From assembly GCA_003242255.1 (NCBI GenBank), contig QGUT01000002.1, positions 1 through 40,264 of the forward strand: a stretch of DNA of 40,264 nucleotides. The letters are read 5' to 3'. This DNA is from Bacillota bacterium. GTDB lineage: Bacteria; Bacillota; Thermosediminibacteria; Thermosediminibacterales; Thermosediminibacteraceae. Made by a program: the position numbers and the translations under genes. The notes beneath the pieces were generated by a model. The model made no database searches, was not told where the DNA came from, and saw only the letters and a program-made list of their open reading frames with translations. Positions 32,188 through 39,658 of the stretch are shown in pieces (position 1 is the stretch's first letter; the number at the start of each line of letters is the position of its first letter).

Positions 32188-32580
32188 GTGGACGGAAGGA
32201 CAACCATCAGTGAAAGTGTATTTGTCGAAGTGGCCAGAGAAGCCATGAAGAAGGTCGAGGACGTTTTCCGCGAGGAGAAAAAAGGAGGCCTTTCAGGGCT
32301 CACCAGGATGTTCACCGAAAGGTTTGCGCCCCAGATTTCGGTGAAGAAGACGGAGCCCGGGGAAGGAGAGGAAGGCGCTGGGACCGTATCCTTTGAGGTA
32401 AAGCTTACCGTGGTGTACGGCGTGCGGATACCGGAAGTGGCGAATAAGGTGAGGGAGACGATAGTAACCGATGTGGAGGCTTTGACCGGCTATAAGGTGG
32501 AAAAGGTGGACATCGTTATAGACCGAATAGTAAAGCCCGAAGAGGTGCAGCAGGAGGAGAAGAAGGAAAAGACCTTATGA
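32188..32580 (+). CDS. Asp23/Gls24 family envelope stress protein
   Basis: A ~130-residue protein of the Asp23 family, which in Firmicutes lies at the membrane inner face and affects envelope stress response. Seen: GRTTISESVFVEVAREA, VKLTVVYGVRIPEVANKVRE and VEALTGYKVEKVDIVI, with an acidic/basic tail. An internal stretch of ~30 residues (about 35-60) departs from the short family core. Start is uncertain: ATG 32179 has no room for the GGGG at 32175-32178, so GTG 32188 is preferred. It follows rarA by 68 bp and has its own terminator. Confidence 0.88.
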   Translation: MDGRTTISESVFVEVAREAMKKVEDVFREEKKGGLSGLTRMFTERFAPQISVKKTEPGEGEEGAGTVSFEVKLTVVYGVRIPEVANKVRETIVTDVEALTGYKVEKVDIVIDRIVKPEEVQQEEKKEKTL

Positions 32581-32583
32581 GGC

Positions 32584-32620
32584 AAAAAGCGGCTGAATCC
32601 AAAGGCCGCTTTTTTTTTTG
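32584..32620 (+). terminator. Terminator of the asp23-like gene
   Basis: AAAAAGCGGC pairs with GCCGCTTTTT (32584-32593 with 32605-32614), followed by a run of T to 32619. Confidence 0.88.
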
Positions 32621-32663
32621 CCAAAATGCCGAAGTTTGGATATCATATTTATGAGGTGGTACG

Positions 32664-34370
32664 ATGAGGACTAAAGAAGACCTGAAAAAAATCATAGCCA
32701 GGATAGACGGCAGGGGATACAAAGCTTACAAGGACATCCAGGGGGACTACGACTTCGGGAATTTTGCCCTGTACATAGACCACGTCCAGGGGGACCCCTA
32801 CGCTTCGCCTTCCAGGATAAGGTTGCGGGTAGATATGGAGAAAGCCGGCTTTCCGGAAGAACTCTACAAAACCCCAATCAGGGCCACTGCTCTGGAGGAC
32901 TTCCTCGCAAGAGAGGTTGCGTCGGTCATCAGGCGGCTCCCCCGGGTAAGCGGCACCGGAAGGAGCGGGGAGATTTACATAGATAAGGGCGGGCAGGAAA
33001 TTTTAAAGCGCACGGCCGTAAAGGTGGGCCCTGAGTACGTGGAGGCCAGGCTCAGCATCGGGCTTCCGGCCTTCGGGCGGAAAATCCACGGCAGGGGCGC
33101 TGAAACTTTGTTTTTTTCATGCCTGCCGCAAATTGCCGAAAAGGCCTTGCTATACAGCAATATCGATGCGGGACAGGCCAGAAAGTGGGTGGAGCTGGCG
33201 GAAGACCAGGAGTATTTGCGGGAGGAGTTGAAAAAAAGGCATCTGGTGGCCTTCGTCGCCGACGGCTCGATTCTGCCGCGGGAAAGCGGGATAAGCGACA
33301 GGCCCCTGCGGGGAAGCAATGTGGTGCCCTTTAAGTCCCCGGAAAGCCTGAAGGTCTCCTTTGAACTCCCCAACGCCGGAGTGGTGGAGGGCATGGGAAT
33401 ACCCGAAGGAGTTACCCTGATCGTGGGGGGAGGATACCACGGCAAGACCACCCTTCTCTCGGCCCTGCAGAGGGGTGTGTACAACCACATCCCTGGCGAC
33501 GGCAGGGAATTTGTGATAACCGTCAGGGATGCGGTGAAAATCAGGGCCGAAGACGGGCGGCGGGTGGAAAAGGTGGATATAAGCCCCTTCATCGCCAACC
33601 TGCCCGGCGGGCAGGATACGAAGCGGTTCAGCACCGAGAACGCCAGCGGCAGTACTTCCCAGGCGGCCAACATAATGGAAGCCGTCGAAATAGGGACGAG
33701 CCTCCTGCTGCTGGACGAAGACACCTGCGCCACCAACTTCATGATTAGGGACGCGAGGATGCAGAAGCTGGTGGCCAAAGAAAAGGAACCGATAACGCCG
33801 TTCATTGACAGGGTCCGGCAGCTTTACGAGGAACTGGGTATTTCGACCATACTAGTCATGGGCGGCAGCGGCGACTATTTCGATGTGGCCGACTGCGTCA
33901 TCATGATGCAGGATTATCGACCCTACGACGTGACCGAAGAGGCGAAGAAAATAGCAGAACAGATCAGAACCGGCCGGGAGGTGGAAAGGGCGGAAGGCCC
34001 CATGGCGGTGACTCCACGGGTCATTCTGAAGGAGGGCCTCGTGCTCAGCGGGAAAAAGAAAATAAAGTCCAGGGATCTGGACACTCTCCAGTACGGCGGC
34101 GAATTTATAGAGATGGATTACGTGGAGCAACTGGTGGACCGCAGCCAGACCAGCGCTGTAGGCGAGATCATAAGGTACGCCGTGGAAAAGTATGTGGACG
34201 GCAAAAGGACGTTAAAAGAAATCGTGGATATGGTCTTTGCCGACATAGAAAAATACGGCCTCGAGGTGATTTCGCCCTTTTACGGAAAACACCCGGGAAA
34301 CCTGGCCCTCCCCAGACCCCAGGAAGTGGCGGCTGGGCTCAACCGGTACCGGGGGCTTAGAGTGAGATAG
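32664..34370 (+). CDS. ABC-class P-loop ATPase (PF09818-type), function unknown
   Basis: A 568-residue soluble ATPase of the family called predicted ATPase of the ABC class. The N-terminal 240 residues are family-specific (GDYDFGNFALYIDHVQGDPY, LPAFGRKIHGRGAETLFF). Walker A is GGGYHGKTTLL (about residues 255-263), then FSTENASGSTSQAANIMEAV as the signature-like element and LLLLDEDTCATNFMIRD as Walker B. No membrane partner is adjacent, so it is not a transporter subunit. Role unknown. It stands alone between terminators; ATG 32664 follows GAGGTGG. Confidence 0.9.
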   Translation: MRTKEDLKKIIARIDGRGYKAYKDIQGDYDFGNFALYIDHVQGDPYASPSRIRLRVDMEKAGFPEELYKTPIRATALEDFLAREVASVIRRLPRVSGTGRSGEIYIDKGGQEILKRTAVKVGPEYVEARLSIGLPAFGRKIHGRGAETLFFSCLPQIAEKALLYSNIDAGQARKWVELAEDQEYLREELKKRHLVAFVADGSILPRESGISDRPLRGSNVVPFKSPESLKVSFELPNAGVVEGMGIPEGVTLIVGGGYHGKTTLLSALQRGVYNHIPGDGREFVITVRDAVKIRAEDGRRVEKVDISPFIANLPGGQDTKRFSTENASGSTSQAANIMEAVEIGTSLLLLDEDTCATNFMIRDARMQKLVAKEKEPITPFIDRVRQLYEELGISTILVMGGSGDYFDVADCVIMMQDYRPYDVTEEAKKIAEQIRTGREVERAEGPMAVTPRVILKEGLVLSGKKKIKSRDLDTLQYGGEFIEMDYVEQLVDRSQTSAVGEIIRYAVEKYVDGKRTLKEIVDMVFADIEKYGLEVISPFYGKHPGNLALPRPQEVAAGLNRYRGLRVR

Positions 34371-34391
34371 AATCAAACATAGGGAAAATGT

Positions 34392-34450
34392 CTCCCTTTT
34401 GGGCAGGCGATGAAGGGGAATGGAGAAAAGCCGCCCGAAAGGGAGTTTTT
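34392..34450 (+). terminator. Terminator of the ABC-class ATPase gene
   Basis: CTCCCTTTTGGGC pairs with GCCCGAAAGGGAG over 13 bp (one G-U), with a 28-base loop, followed by TTTTTCTTTT. The AT-rich stretch from here to 34604 holds no gene; it carries a GTAGAAT at 34543-34549 without a fitting -35. Confidence 0.75.
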
Positions 34451-34604
34451 CTTTTGGAAAAGTTTAGTTTATTTTTGTTAAAAATTATACTAATATTTAT
34501 TTCTGTTAAGAATTATGATAAATATTAATAAAAAGAGAAGTTGTAGAATATGGAAAACGCAGGTTAATATTATCGTAGAAGGGGAGTAATGAGGGGGATA
34601 GGCG

Positions 34605-35333
34605 TTGATTACAGTAAGCCATTTGCACAAAAAGTACAGCAAAGGCAATATCGTAGCCTTAAACGATGTTTCGATGGATATAAAAAAAGGCGAAATAGCA
34701 GGACTTTTAGGCCCTAACGGAGCGGGGAAGACGACTTTGATCAAGATAATCTGCGGGCTGACCATCCCCGACTCGGGCGAAGTAATCGTATCCGGCATCA
34801 GGATGGAAGAGAAAACCCGCTTAAAAATCATGGAAAAAATCGGGGCGGTGTTCGAAGGGAACAGGAACTTGTACTGGGCCATTTCAGTTCTAGACAACTA
34901 CTATTTTTATGGAAGTATAAAAGGGAAGACCAGCGGTCAGATAAAGAAGAATATTGAAAAGTACGCGGACCTTTTAAAGACGAAAGAACTTTTATCGCGC
35001 CAGGTGAAAACCCTATCGATGGGGCAAAAGCAAAGGGTAGCGATAACGGCCGCTTTACTTCACGAGCCGGAAGTGTTAATTCTGGATGAACCCTCCAACG
35101 GGCTGGATATAGATTCGCGCTTTCTGCTGGTCGATGCCCTCAAGGTCTTGAGAGATGAAATGAATATGACTCTGCTGATCGCTTCACACGATGTGGAATT
35201 TCTTAGAAAGACCGTGGACCGGATCATAATAATAAACAATGGAATTATCGCTGACGAATTCGAAAATATCGACATTACGACCGATGAAATAGAAAAGAGG
35301 TACAAAATAAGCGGGGACTTGAAGGAGGATTGA
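34605..35333 (+). CDS. ABC-2 exporter ATP-binding protein
   Basis: A 242-residue ATPase: Walker A GPNGAGKTTLIKIICGL, Q-loop region IGAVFEGNRNLYWAISVLDN, signature LSMGQKQRVAITAALL, Walker B VLILDEPSNGLD and H-loop LLIASHD. This pattern is that of ABC-2 type exporters (drug, peptide or polysaccharide). It starts at TTG 34605 after GAGGGGG, and the permease gene begins one base after its stop. Coding bases here are slightly more AT-rich than in the genes upstream. Substrate unknown. Confidence 0.9.
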   Translation: MITVSHLHKKYSKGNIVALNDVSMDIKKGEIAGLLGPNGAGKTTLIKIICGLTIPDSGEVIVSGIRMEEKTRLKIMEKIGAVFEGNRNLYWAISVLDNYYFYGSIKGKTSGQIKKNIEKYADLLKTKELLSRQVKTLSMGQKQRVAITAALLHEPEVLILDEPSNGLDIDSRFLLVDALKVLRDEMNMTLLIASHDVEFLRKTVDRIIIINNGIIADEFENIDITTDEIEKRYKISGDLKED

Positions 35334-35334
35334 C

Positions 35335-36114
35335 ATGTCAAAATGCATAAACATCATAAAGGCCGAAATTAAAAGGAGTTTAAAAGAATCTTTTTCTTAC
35401 AGGATGGGTTTCGTCAGCGATATCATGGTATTGATCCTCCTTTACACTGCCCTTATCTTCGGCAACACCGGCATGAGGCTGGGGAGCTATTACAATAACC
35501 CGGGAAACTATAAGACTCTCTTCCTCTTGGGATATATTTTCTGGAGCTATTCCATATCAGCCATAAGCTTAACCTGCAACGAAATAAGTGCTGAGGCGGT
35601 TAAGGGCACCCTGGAGCAGAAATTTATGGCGGTGATTCCCTACCCCTTCCTGGTGCTGGGAAGCGTAATTAGTAATTTTTTGGTAAGCAGCATCGTGGCC
35701 GCGGTAATAATCGCATTTTCCACCCTGGTGCTAGGAGTCAATATAGCGATAAACGGAAAAGTGCTTTTGGCCCTTTTGCTGACCTTAGCAGGTATGTACG
35801 GCATGGGGCTCATCTTGGGCGGTCTTGCCCTGATAGCAAAAAGGGTGAACCAGATGACGCTGGTCTTGCAAATCGTGCTTCTTTTTGCGACAGACACGAC
35901 GACCAAGCGTTCTCCATCGAGTGTGGCAAAACTCATCATACCGCTTACGTCGGGGAACGATATAGCGAGAAAAGCGGTAAGTTCCATGGCGATTTATCCC
36001 ACCGACTGGCTGCAGCTCCTGCTGGCGAGCATCCTGTGGCTTGTGGTGGGCTCTGCAGTTTTTGGCGCCTGCAGCAGGTACGCCAGGAAAAACGGATTGT
36101 TGGGGACCTATTGA
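35335..36114 (+). CDS. ABC-2 type exporter permease
   Basis: A 259-residue membrane protein with about six hydrophobic segments (for example DIMVLILLYTALIFG, VLLALLLTLAGMYGMGLILG, LLASILWLVVGSAVFG) in the ABC-2 permease layout, with a conserved-type EISAEAVKGTLEQKFMAVIP stretch. It directly follows its ATPase gene with AAGGAGGATTGAC as ribosome site, so the two should form an exporter. Substrate unknown; the downstream 34-codon frame is a possible but unproven cargo. Confidence 0.88.
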   Translation: MSKCINIIKAEIKRSLKESFSYRMGFVSDIMVLILLYTALIFGNTGMRLGSYYNNPGNYKTLFLLGYIFWSYSISAISLTCNEISAEAVKGTLEQKFMAVIPYPFLVLGSVISNFLVSSIVAAVIIAFSTLVLGVNIAINGKVLLALLLTLAGMYGMGLILGGLALIAKRVNQMTLVLQIVLLFATDTTTKRSPSSVAKLIIPLTSGNDIARKAVSSMAIYPTDWLQLLLASILWLVVGSAVFGACSRYARKNGLLGTY

Positions 36115-36121
36115 TCAAAAT

Positions 36122-36226
36122 ATGAGCAGGGGAAAATTGGAGCGCAAAGAATTGTACCTTACAGATTCGTGGATCCTTCTCGGGAATTTAAGCCTCAATA
36201 CCGCCTGCTGGGGAGAGGCTTTTTAA
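36122..36226 (+). other. Possible 34-residue peptide gene (weak)
   Basis: Seven bases after the permease stop, an ATG opens a 34-codon frame ending LSLNTACWGEAF (full start MSRGKLERKELYLTDSW). The place after an ABC-2 exporter and the Trp/Cys-bearing tail resemble exported or modified peptides. Against this: no ribosome site is visible, it would depend on reinitiation, and its 3' end is part of a terminator-like hairpin. No modification enzyme is nearby. Confidence 0.2.
36190..36224 (+). terminator. Terminator-like hairpin after the ABC-2 exporter
   Basis: AAGCCTC (36190-36196) pairs with GAGGCTT (36215-36221) around an 18-base loop, followed by TTT and AAA. Two other pairings compete with it: CCGCCT 36201-36206 with AGGCGG 36227-36232, and GCTGGGG 36207-36213 with CCCCAGC 36243-36249. 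Confidence 0.4.
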
Positions 36227-36294
36227 AGGCGGACCATAAATACCCCAGCCATCTGAGCTGAAAAGTTCCTCGGCTTGGACGGAAGGAGGAAGCC

Positions 36295-36717
36295 ATGGAG
36301 GTCATTAATGTGAGGACTACCGCGAGAACTCAGATGGTGGATATAACGCAGGAAGTCCGAAAGGCCATCGAGAAGTCGGGGGTCAAAGACGGACTGTGCT
36401 TCGTATTCGTGCCCCACACCACTGCCGGGGTTACCATTAACGAAAACACCGACGAGGACGTGAAGGCCGATATAATAAAGACCCTGAACGATCTGATCCC
36501 TGAAAGGGGCGATTACAGGCACCTGGAGGGGAACTCCGATGCCCACATAAAGGCGTCTCTCATGGGAAGTTCGGTTATACTTGCCGTAGAGGACGGCAGG
36601 CCCGTTTTGGGCACCTGGCAGGGCGTGTTTTTCTGCGAATTCGACGGCCCGAGGACGAGGAAGGTTTTGGTGAAATGCTTAGAATCAAAAGCATCGCAAA
36701 ATTCCTGGAGAACCTGA
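36295..36717 (+). CDS. YjbQ family protein (UPF0047; secondary thiamine-phosphate synthase type)
   Basis: A 140-residue small enzyme family member. Conserved pieces are FVPHTTAGVTINENTDEDV, YRHLEGNSDAHIKASLMGSS and the end GTWQGVFFCEFDGPRTRKVL. Members show weak thiamine-phosphate synthase activity, but the cellular role is unsettled. ATG 36295 follows AAGGAGGAAGCC. After KVLVKC the last ~13 residues (LESKASQNSWRT) look unlike the family and overlap the PIN-domain remnant on the other strand, so the native C-terminus was probably replaced at the scar. Confidence 0.9.
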   Translation: MEVINVRTTARTQMVDITQEVRKAIEKSGVKDGLCFVFVPHTTAGVTINENTDEDVKADIIKTLNDLIPERGDYRHLEGNSDAHIKASLMGSSVILAVEDGRPVLGTWQGVFFCEFDGPRTRKVLVKCLESKASQNSWRT

Positions 36718-36845
36718 GTGCTGATGCAACCAAGCCGCGAGTCCAAGAGTTCCAAGATAAGGGCTTTCGCTCGTTCGCGCTTTGGACCGGCCGAAATATC
36801 GTGGGCGTAAACCAGGATATACGTATCGACGAACTGAAATTTTAT
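36704..36845 (-). pseudogene. VapC-like PIN-domain toxin, N-terminal remnant
   Basis: The minus strand from 36845 reads FVDTYILVYAHDISAGPKRE, then RAKALILELLDSRLGC and ISTQVLQEF. This is the first ~48 residues of a PIN-domain ribonuclease (family pattern vDTNILvYAhD ... SxQVLqEf). The homology stops at QEF, where the frame runs into the yjbQ 3' end; the other catalytic acids are gone. The first codon is ATA where ATG is expected, and the DTN of the active site is DTY. No antitoxin gene is recognisable beside it. It is a dead fragment. Confidence 0.75.
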
Positions 36846-36918
36846 ATTATCTTTGAAATTCAGTCATACGTGATCAATTATTATTCATGGGAAACTCTAA
36901 AAAGGAGAGGGATAGTTA

Positions 36919-37226
36919 TGGCTGATGCATTATCTACCAAGTATACATTCTTCACTGAGATTCCAATTCCAGAACACTTGCGAAAAATGCTGACGGAACA
37001 TGAAAAGCCTATTTTTGCTGTTAAGACTATTAGAGATGCTGCAGTATTTACAGATAAAAGAATTTTAATTGCTGATAAGCAAGGCCTTACGGGAAAAAAA
37101 GTTGAATATTGCACAATTCCATACAAAGTTTCGAAAATATCGGACAGCAGTTTGGAATCCATGATCTCCTCCATCGTCTTGAAGGCTGCGATCTTCCCAT
37201 CCTTCATGGCGCAGATTCGGTTGTAA
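36919..37226 (+). pseudogene. Bacterial PH-domain protein (PF08000/DUF1696-like), C-terminally truncated
   Basis: From ATG 36919 (after AAAAGGAGAGGG) the protein begins MADALSTKYTFFTEIPIPEH and continues with AVFTDKRILIADKQGLTG and KKVEYCTIPYK, a strong match to the first ~72 residues of PH-domain proteins that normally have about 125. After IPYK the family sequence is lost. The next ~30 codons (to TAA 37224-37226) are the antisense of an ABC ATPase fragment. The AT-rich codons differ from the GC-rich neighbours, which suggests transfer. It has a ribosome site and a terminator, so a chimeric 102-residue product could still be made, but the fold would be incomplete. Confidence 0.75.
37130..37225 (-). 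pseudogene. ABC transporter ATPase (iron/cobalamin FecE/BtuD type), C-terminal fragment
   Basis: The minus strand from 37225 reads YNRICAMKDGKIAAFKTMEE then IMDSKLLSDIFE. This is the segment after the H-loop of siderophore/cobalamin importer ATPases (family pattern aDRIvvmkdGkivaxGxpxEvltpelLxxiFe). Nothing of the Walker motifs remains upstream, where a terminator lies, and after DIFE the sequence turns into the antisense of the PH gene. It is about 32 codons, joined inverted to the PH remnant within about 5 bases (37128-37132). Confidence 0.7.
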
Positions 37227-37263
37227 AAAAGGACTTAGAATAAGCTCCTAAGTCCTTTTTTTA
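37225..37263 (+). terminator. Strong terminator after the PH-domain remnant
   Basis: AAAAAAGGACTTAG (37225-37238) pairs with CTAAGTCCTTTTTT (37248-37261), 14 bp, loop of nine. Symmetric A and T tracts make it bidirectional in principle. Confidence 0.85.
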
Positions 37264-37350
37264 TTAAGACGTGTTTTATTCGCTTTTATGCTTTCCAACA
37301 TCGTTTAATGTCTTCTTCCATTTAAAAGGCGATTATGCTCATTAAAAACA

Positions 37351-39459
37351 TCAGCTTTCCAGTACTTTAAATACCCTCACGGCATCAAAAAGTTTTTTTG
37401 CGCTTTCGTTGACGACCTGCATCTGTTCCAGCACTTCCCTGGTTTTTTGGGCCACAGCGTTGGCTTCGGCTGCTATGCAGGACGTCTCGGAAGCTCCTTT
37501 GTTGGCCGCTTCGGCCACGTTGTTGATGGCCTTCATCATGATCTGGATGGAGGAATAGAGTTCTTCGGAAGTGGCGCTTAAGTCTTCCACGATTTCGTCG
37601 ATCATGCGCGCATCGTTGTTGTAGTTCTTGCCGGTTTCCACGAGCATGTCGTAATCCTTTACCACCTTGTTGTCCAGAAAGTCCAGAACCTGTTCGGAAC
37701 TGGCGGCGAGATTTTGAACCGATTCGACTATCTGTTCTGTCACCTTTTGAATTTCGTTGACCGTTTGCTTGGAATTTTCGGCCAGCCTTCTTATTTCCCC
37801 GGCGACGACGGCAAAACCGCGGCCCGCTTTGCCGGCGTTGGAAGCTTCAATGGAGGCGTTTAAAGCCAGCAGGTTCGTTTGGGCAGACATTTTTAAGATA
37901 GTCTCGGATAAAATTCTTATCTTCTCGACCGCTTTTGACTTTTCGATAGCTTCCCTCAACTTTCCGGCCACGCTCTCCCGGATGAGCTGGGCGCTCTTCT
38001 GGGAATCCAGGGCGGTGGCTTTGAGTTCTTCGGCCCTCCTGTTGACTTCACTGGCAGATTCGGCGCCTTCCTGGGCTTTGCCGGCGATCGAGTCTATGGC
38101 GGCCTCGATTTCCGTCGATGTGGCGTGCATTTCCTCTGCCATGGCCGCTGTCTCCTCCATCTTCGAGGACAGCTGCTGTATGATATCGGACATGTTTTTT
38201 ATTTTCTCATTCAGCTCGACCATGTTGGAGTTTACAATCTCGACGGCTCTGCCAACCCGATTCGTTTCCGAGAGGACGTTTCGTATTATGCCCGATACAT
38301 TTACATTGATTTTAAGGAATCCCCTGGCCAGAGCGCCTATTTCGTCGCTCCGCTTTGTATATTTGTCTTCAATGGTCTTCGTAAAGTCGCCTTCGGCCAT
38401 CGCGATGCATTGCCTTGTGAGGTGGATAATCGGCCGGGAAATACCCCTTCCTATGAAGTATGCGGCCACCGATCCTGTGAGAAGAAAGGCAAAGGAGATC
38501 AATATAATGGTCCGCTTCAACTCCGACAGCCCCGAGAGCACCTCGTCCTGGTCGACTGCGACGGCGATGGACCAACCGTAGCCTTCAATGGGTGCAAAAC
38601 CCACGACTTTGAGAGTGCCGCTGTATTCATATTTTTCGAAGCCCTTTTTACCTTCCATCATCTGCCTCTGGACTTCGGTGAACCCTTTAAAGCCTAATTC
38701 GCTGGCGACGCCGCCTTCTTCGACGGCCGTTATTTCAATTTCTTCGGAAGAAACTTTTTTGGTCGCTGATGTAGTAGCGGAAGTGGTAGTATCGGCAGAG
38801 GCGGTGGAAATGATCTGTTTCAGCAGGTTCTTGTCGGCGTGGGCGATGGTGAGTCCCTGCTGGTTTATGATAAAGGCTTCTCCCGTTTGTCCAAATTTAA
38901 CCCTTCTCGCAAAGTCGCTCAATTCCATGCCGTCCCTGATGGCGATAAGGGCACCGGTTACTTCATCCTCCACTTTTACCGGAACGGCGTATAGCATGAT
39001 AACGGTCTCGCGGTCCTCGCCCAGCATCGGATCCGATACTACATTTTCCCCCGATAGAGCCTTTGCGATGAAGGGATTGTCTTTCATGTTGGCAGTTTCA
39101 CCGTTGTCGTAGAGGGCATGTCCCTTTCCGTCTACCAATATCATGCGGGTGTGACCTGCTCTCTCCACCTCCTTTGACATGATCGACAGTATCCCCGAAA
39201 TATCTGCGTCTTTATCGGAGATGGTGAAAGCCTTTATCTCTTCCATTGAAGCGATGATATTCAGGGTGTTCAGATGGTTCTGCATGCCATCCTTAATGGT
39301 AACGGAGGCCTCCTCGGCAACTTTCGGCATGGTCTCCGCTAAGATGTTGAGCTGTGAATTGAGAGAGATGATATAAGCCGCTATTCCAAGGCCAGTACTG
39401 ACTATAAATACAAGGGAGCAGAGCAATACTATGATTTTGGTATTGATGCTTTTCATCAT
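37351..39459 (-). CDS. Methyl-accepting chemotaxis protein with dCache-type sensor
   Basis: A 702-residue transmembrane chemoreceptor. TM1 is at residues ~8-32; the outside sensor (~35-310) has double-Cache features such as MILVDGKGHALYDNG, GEAFIINQQGLTIAHADK and VVGFAPIEGYGWSIAVAVDQ. TM2 is at ~316-336, HAMP at ~337-390 and the cytoplasmic signalling coiled coil to the end. The hairpin tip that contacts CheA/CheW reads TNLLALNASIEASNAGKAGR then GFAVVAGEIRRLAENS (about 526-566). A Ser/Thr/Ala-rich insert (about residues 215-235) splits the sensor. The start has two ATGs in a row after AAAGGAGGAAT. Ligand unknown; Cache receptors often bind amino or carboxylic acids. Confidence 0.95.
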   Translation of the reverse strand: MMKSINTKIIVLLCSLVFIVSTGLGIAAYIISLNSQLNILAETMPKVAEEASVTIKDGMQNHLNTLNIIASMEEIKAFTISDKDADISGILSIMSKEVERAGHTRMILVDGKGHALYDNGETANMKDNPFIAKALSGENVVSDPMLGEDRETVIMLYAVPVKVEDEVTGALIAIRDGMELSDFARRVKFGQTGEAFIINQQGLTIAHADKNLLKQIISTASADTTTSATTSATKKVSSEEIEITAVEEGGVASELGFKGFTEVQRQMMEGKKGFEKYEYSGTLKVVGFAPIEGYGWSIAVAVDQDEVLSGLSELKRTIILISFAFLLTGSVAAYFIGRGISRPIIHLTRQCIAMAEGDFTKTIEDKYTKRSDEIGALARGFLKINVNVSGIIRNVLSETNRVGRAVEIVNSNMVELNEKIKNMSDIIQQLSSKMEETAAMAEEMHATSTEIEAAIDSIAGKAQEGAESASEVNRRAEELKATALDSQKSAQLIRESVAGKLREAIEKSKAVEKIRILSETILKMSAQTNLLALNASIEASNAGKAGRGFAVVAGEIRRLAENSKQTVNEIQKVTEQIVESVQNLAASSEQVLDFLDNKVVKDYDMLVETGKNYNNDARMIDEIVEDLSATSEELYSSIQIMMKAINNVAEAANKGASETSCIAAEANAVAQKTREVLEQMQVVNESAKKLFDAVRVFKVLES

Positions 39460-39576
39460 ATTCCTCCTTTAGAAGATGCCGTATGAGAAAATTCCCACAA
39501 TATTAATATTATTAATATCAAACTTAAGGACCTTTTTCAACAAAATTATACCAAAGTTGGAATTGCAGCCAGGATA

Positions 39577-39604
39577 TTGACAGAAAATTACCTTGCGATA
39601 AAAT
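39577..39604 (+). promoter_or_regulatory. Sigma-A promoter of the downstream exporter gene
   Basis: TTGACA, 16 bases, TAAAAT. The RNA start would be near 39611, about 48 bases before the TTG start codon. Confidence 0.65.
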
Positions 39605-39658
39605 AATGTAAAATTTCAATTCAGATTTCCCACACTTTTAACGGATAGGTGAGGACGC

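Noticed and set aside
36115..36294. T-box leader upstream of yjbQ
   Set aside because: Inverted repeats are present but there is no T-box sequence, and the downstream gene is not an amino-acid gene.
37276..37329. Short minus-strand stretch reading FKWKKTLNDVGKHKSE
   Set aside because: It may be another gene end in the scar region, but it is too short to assign to a family and has no start.
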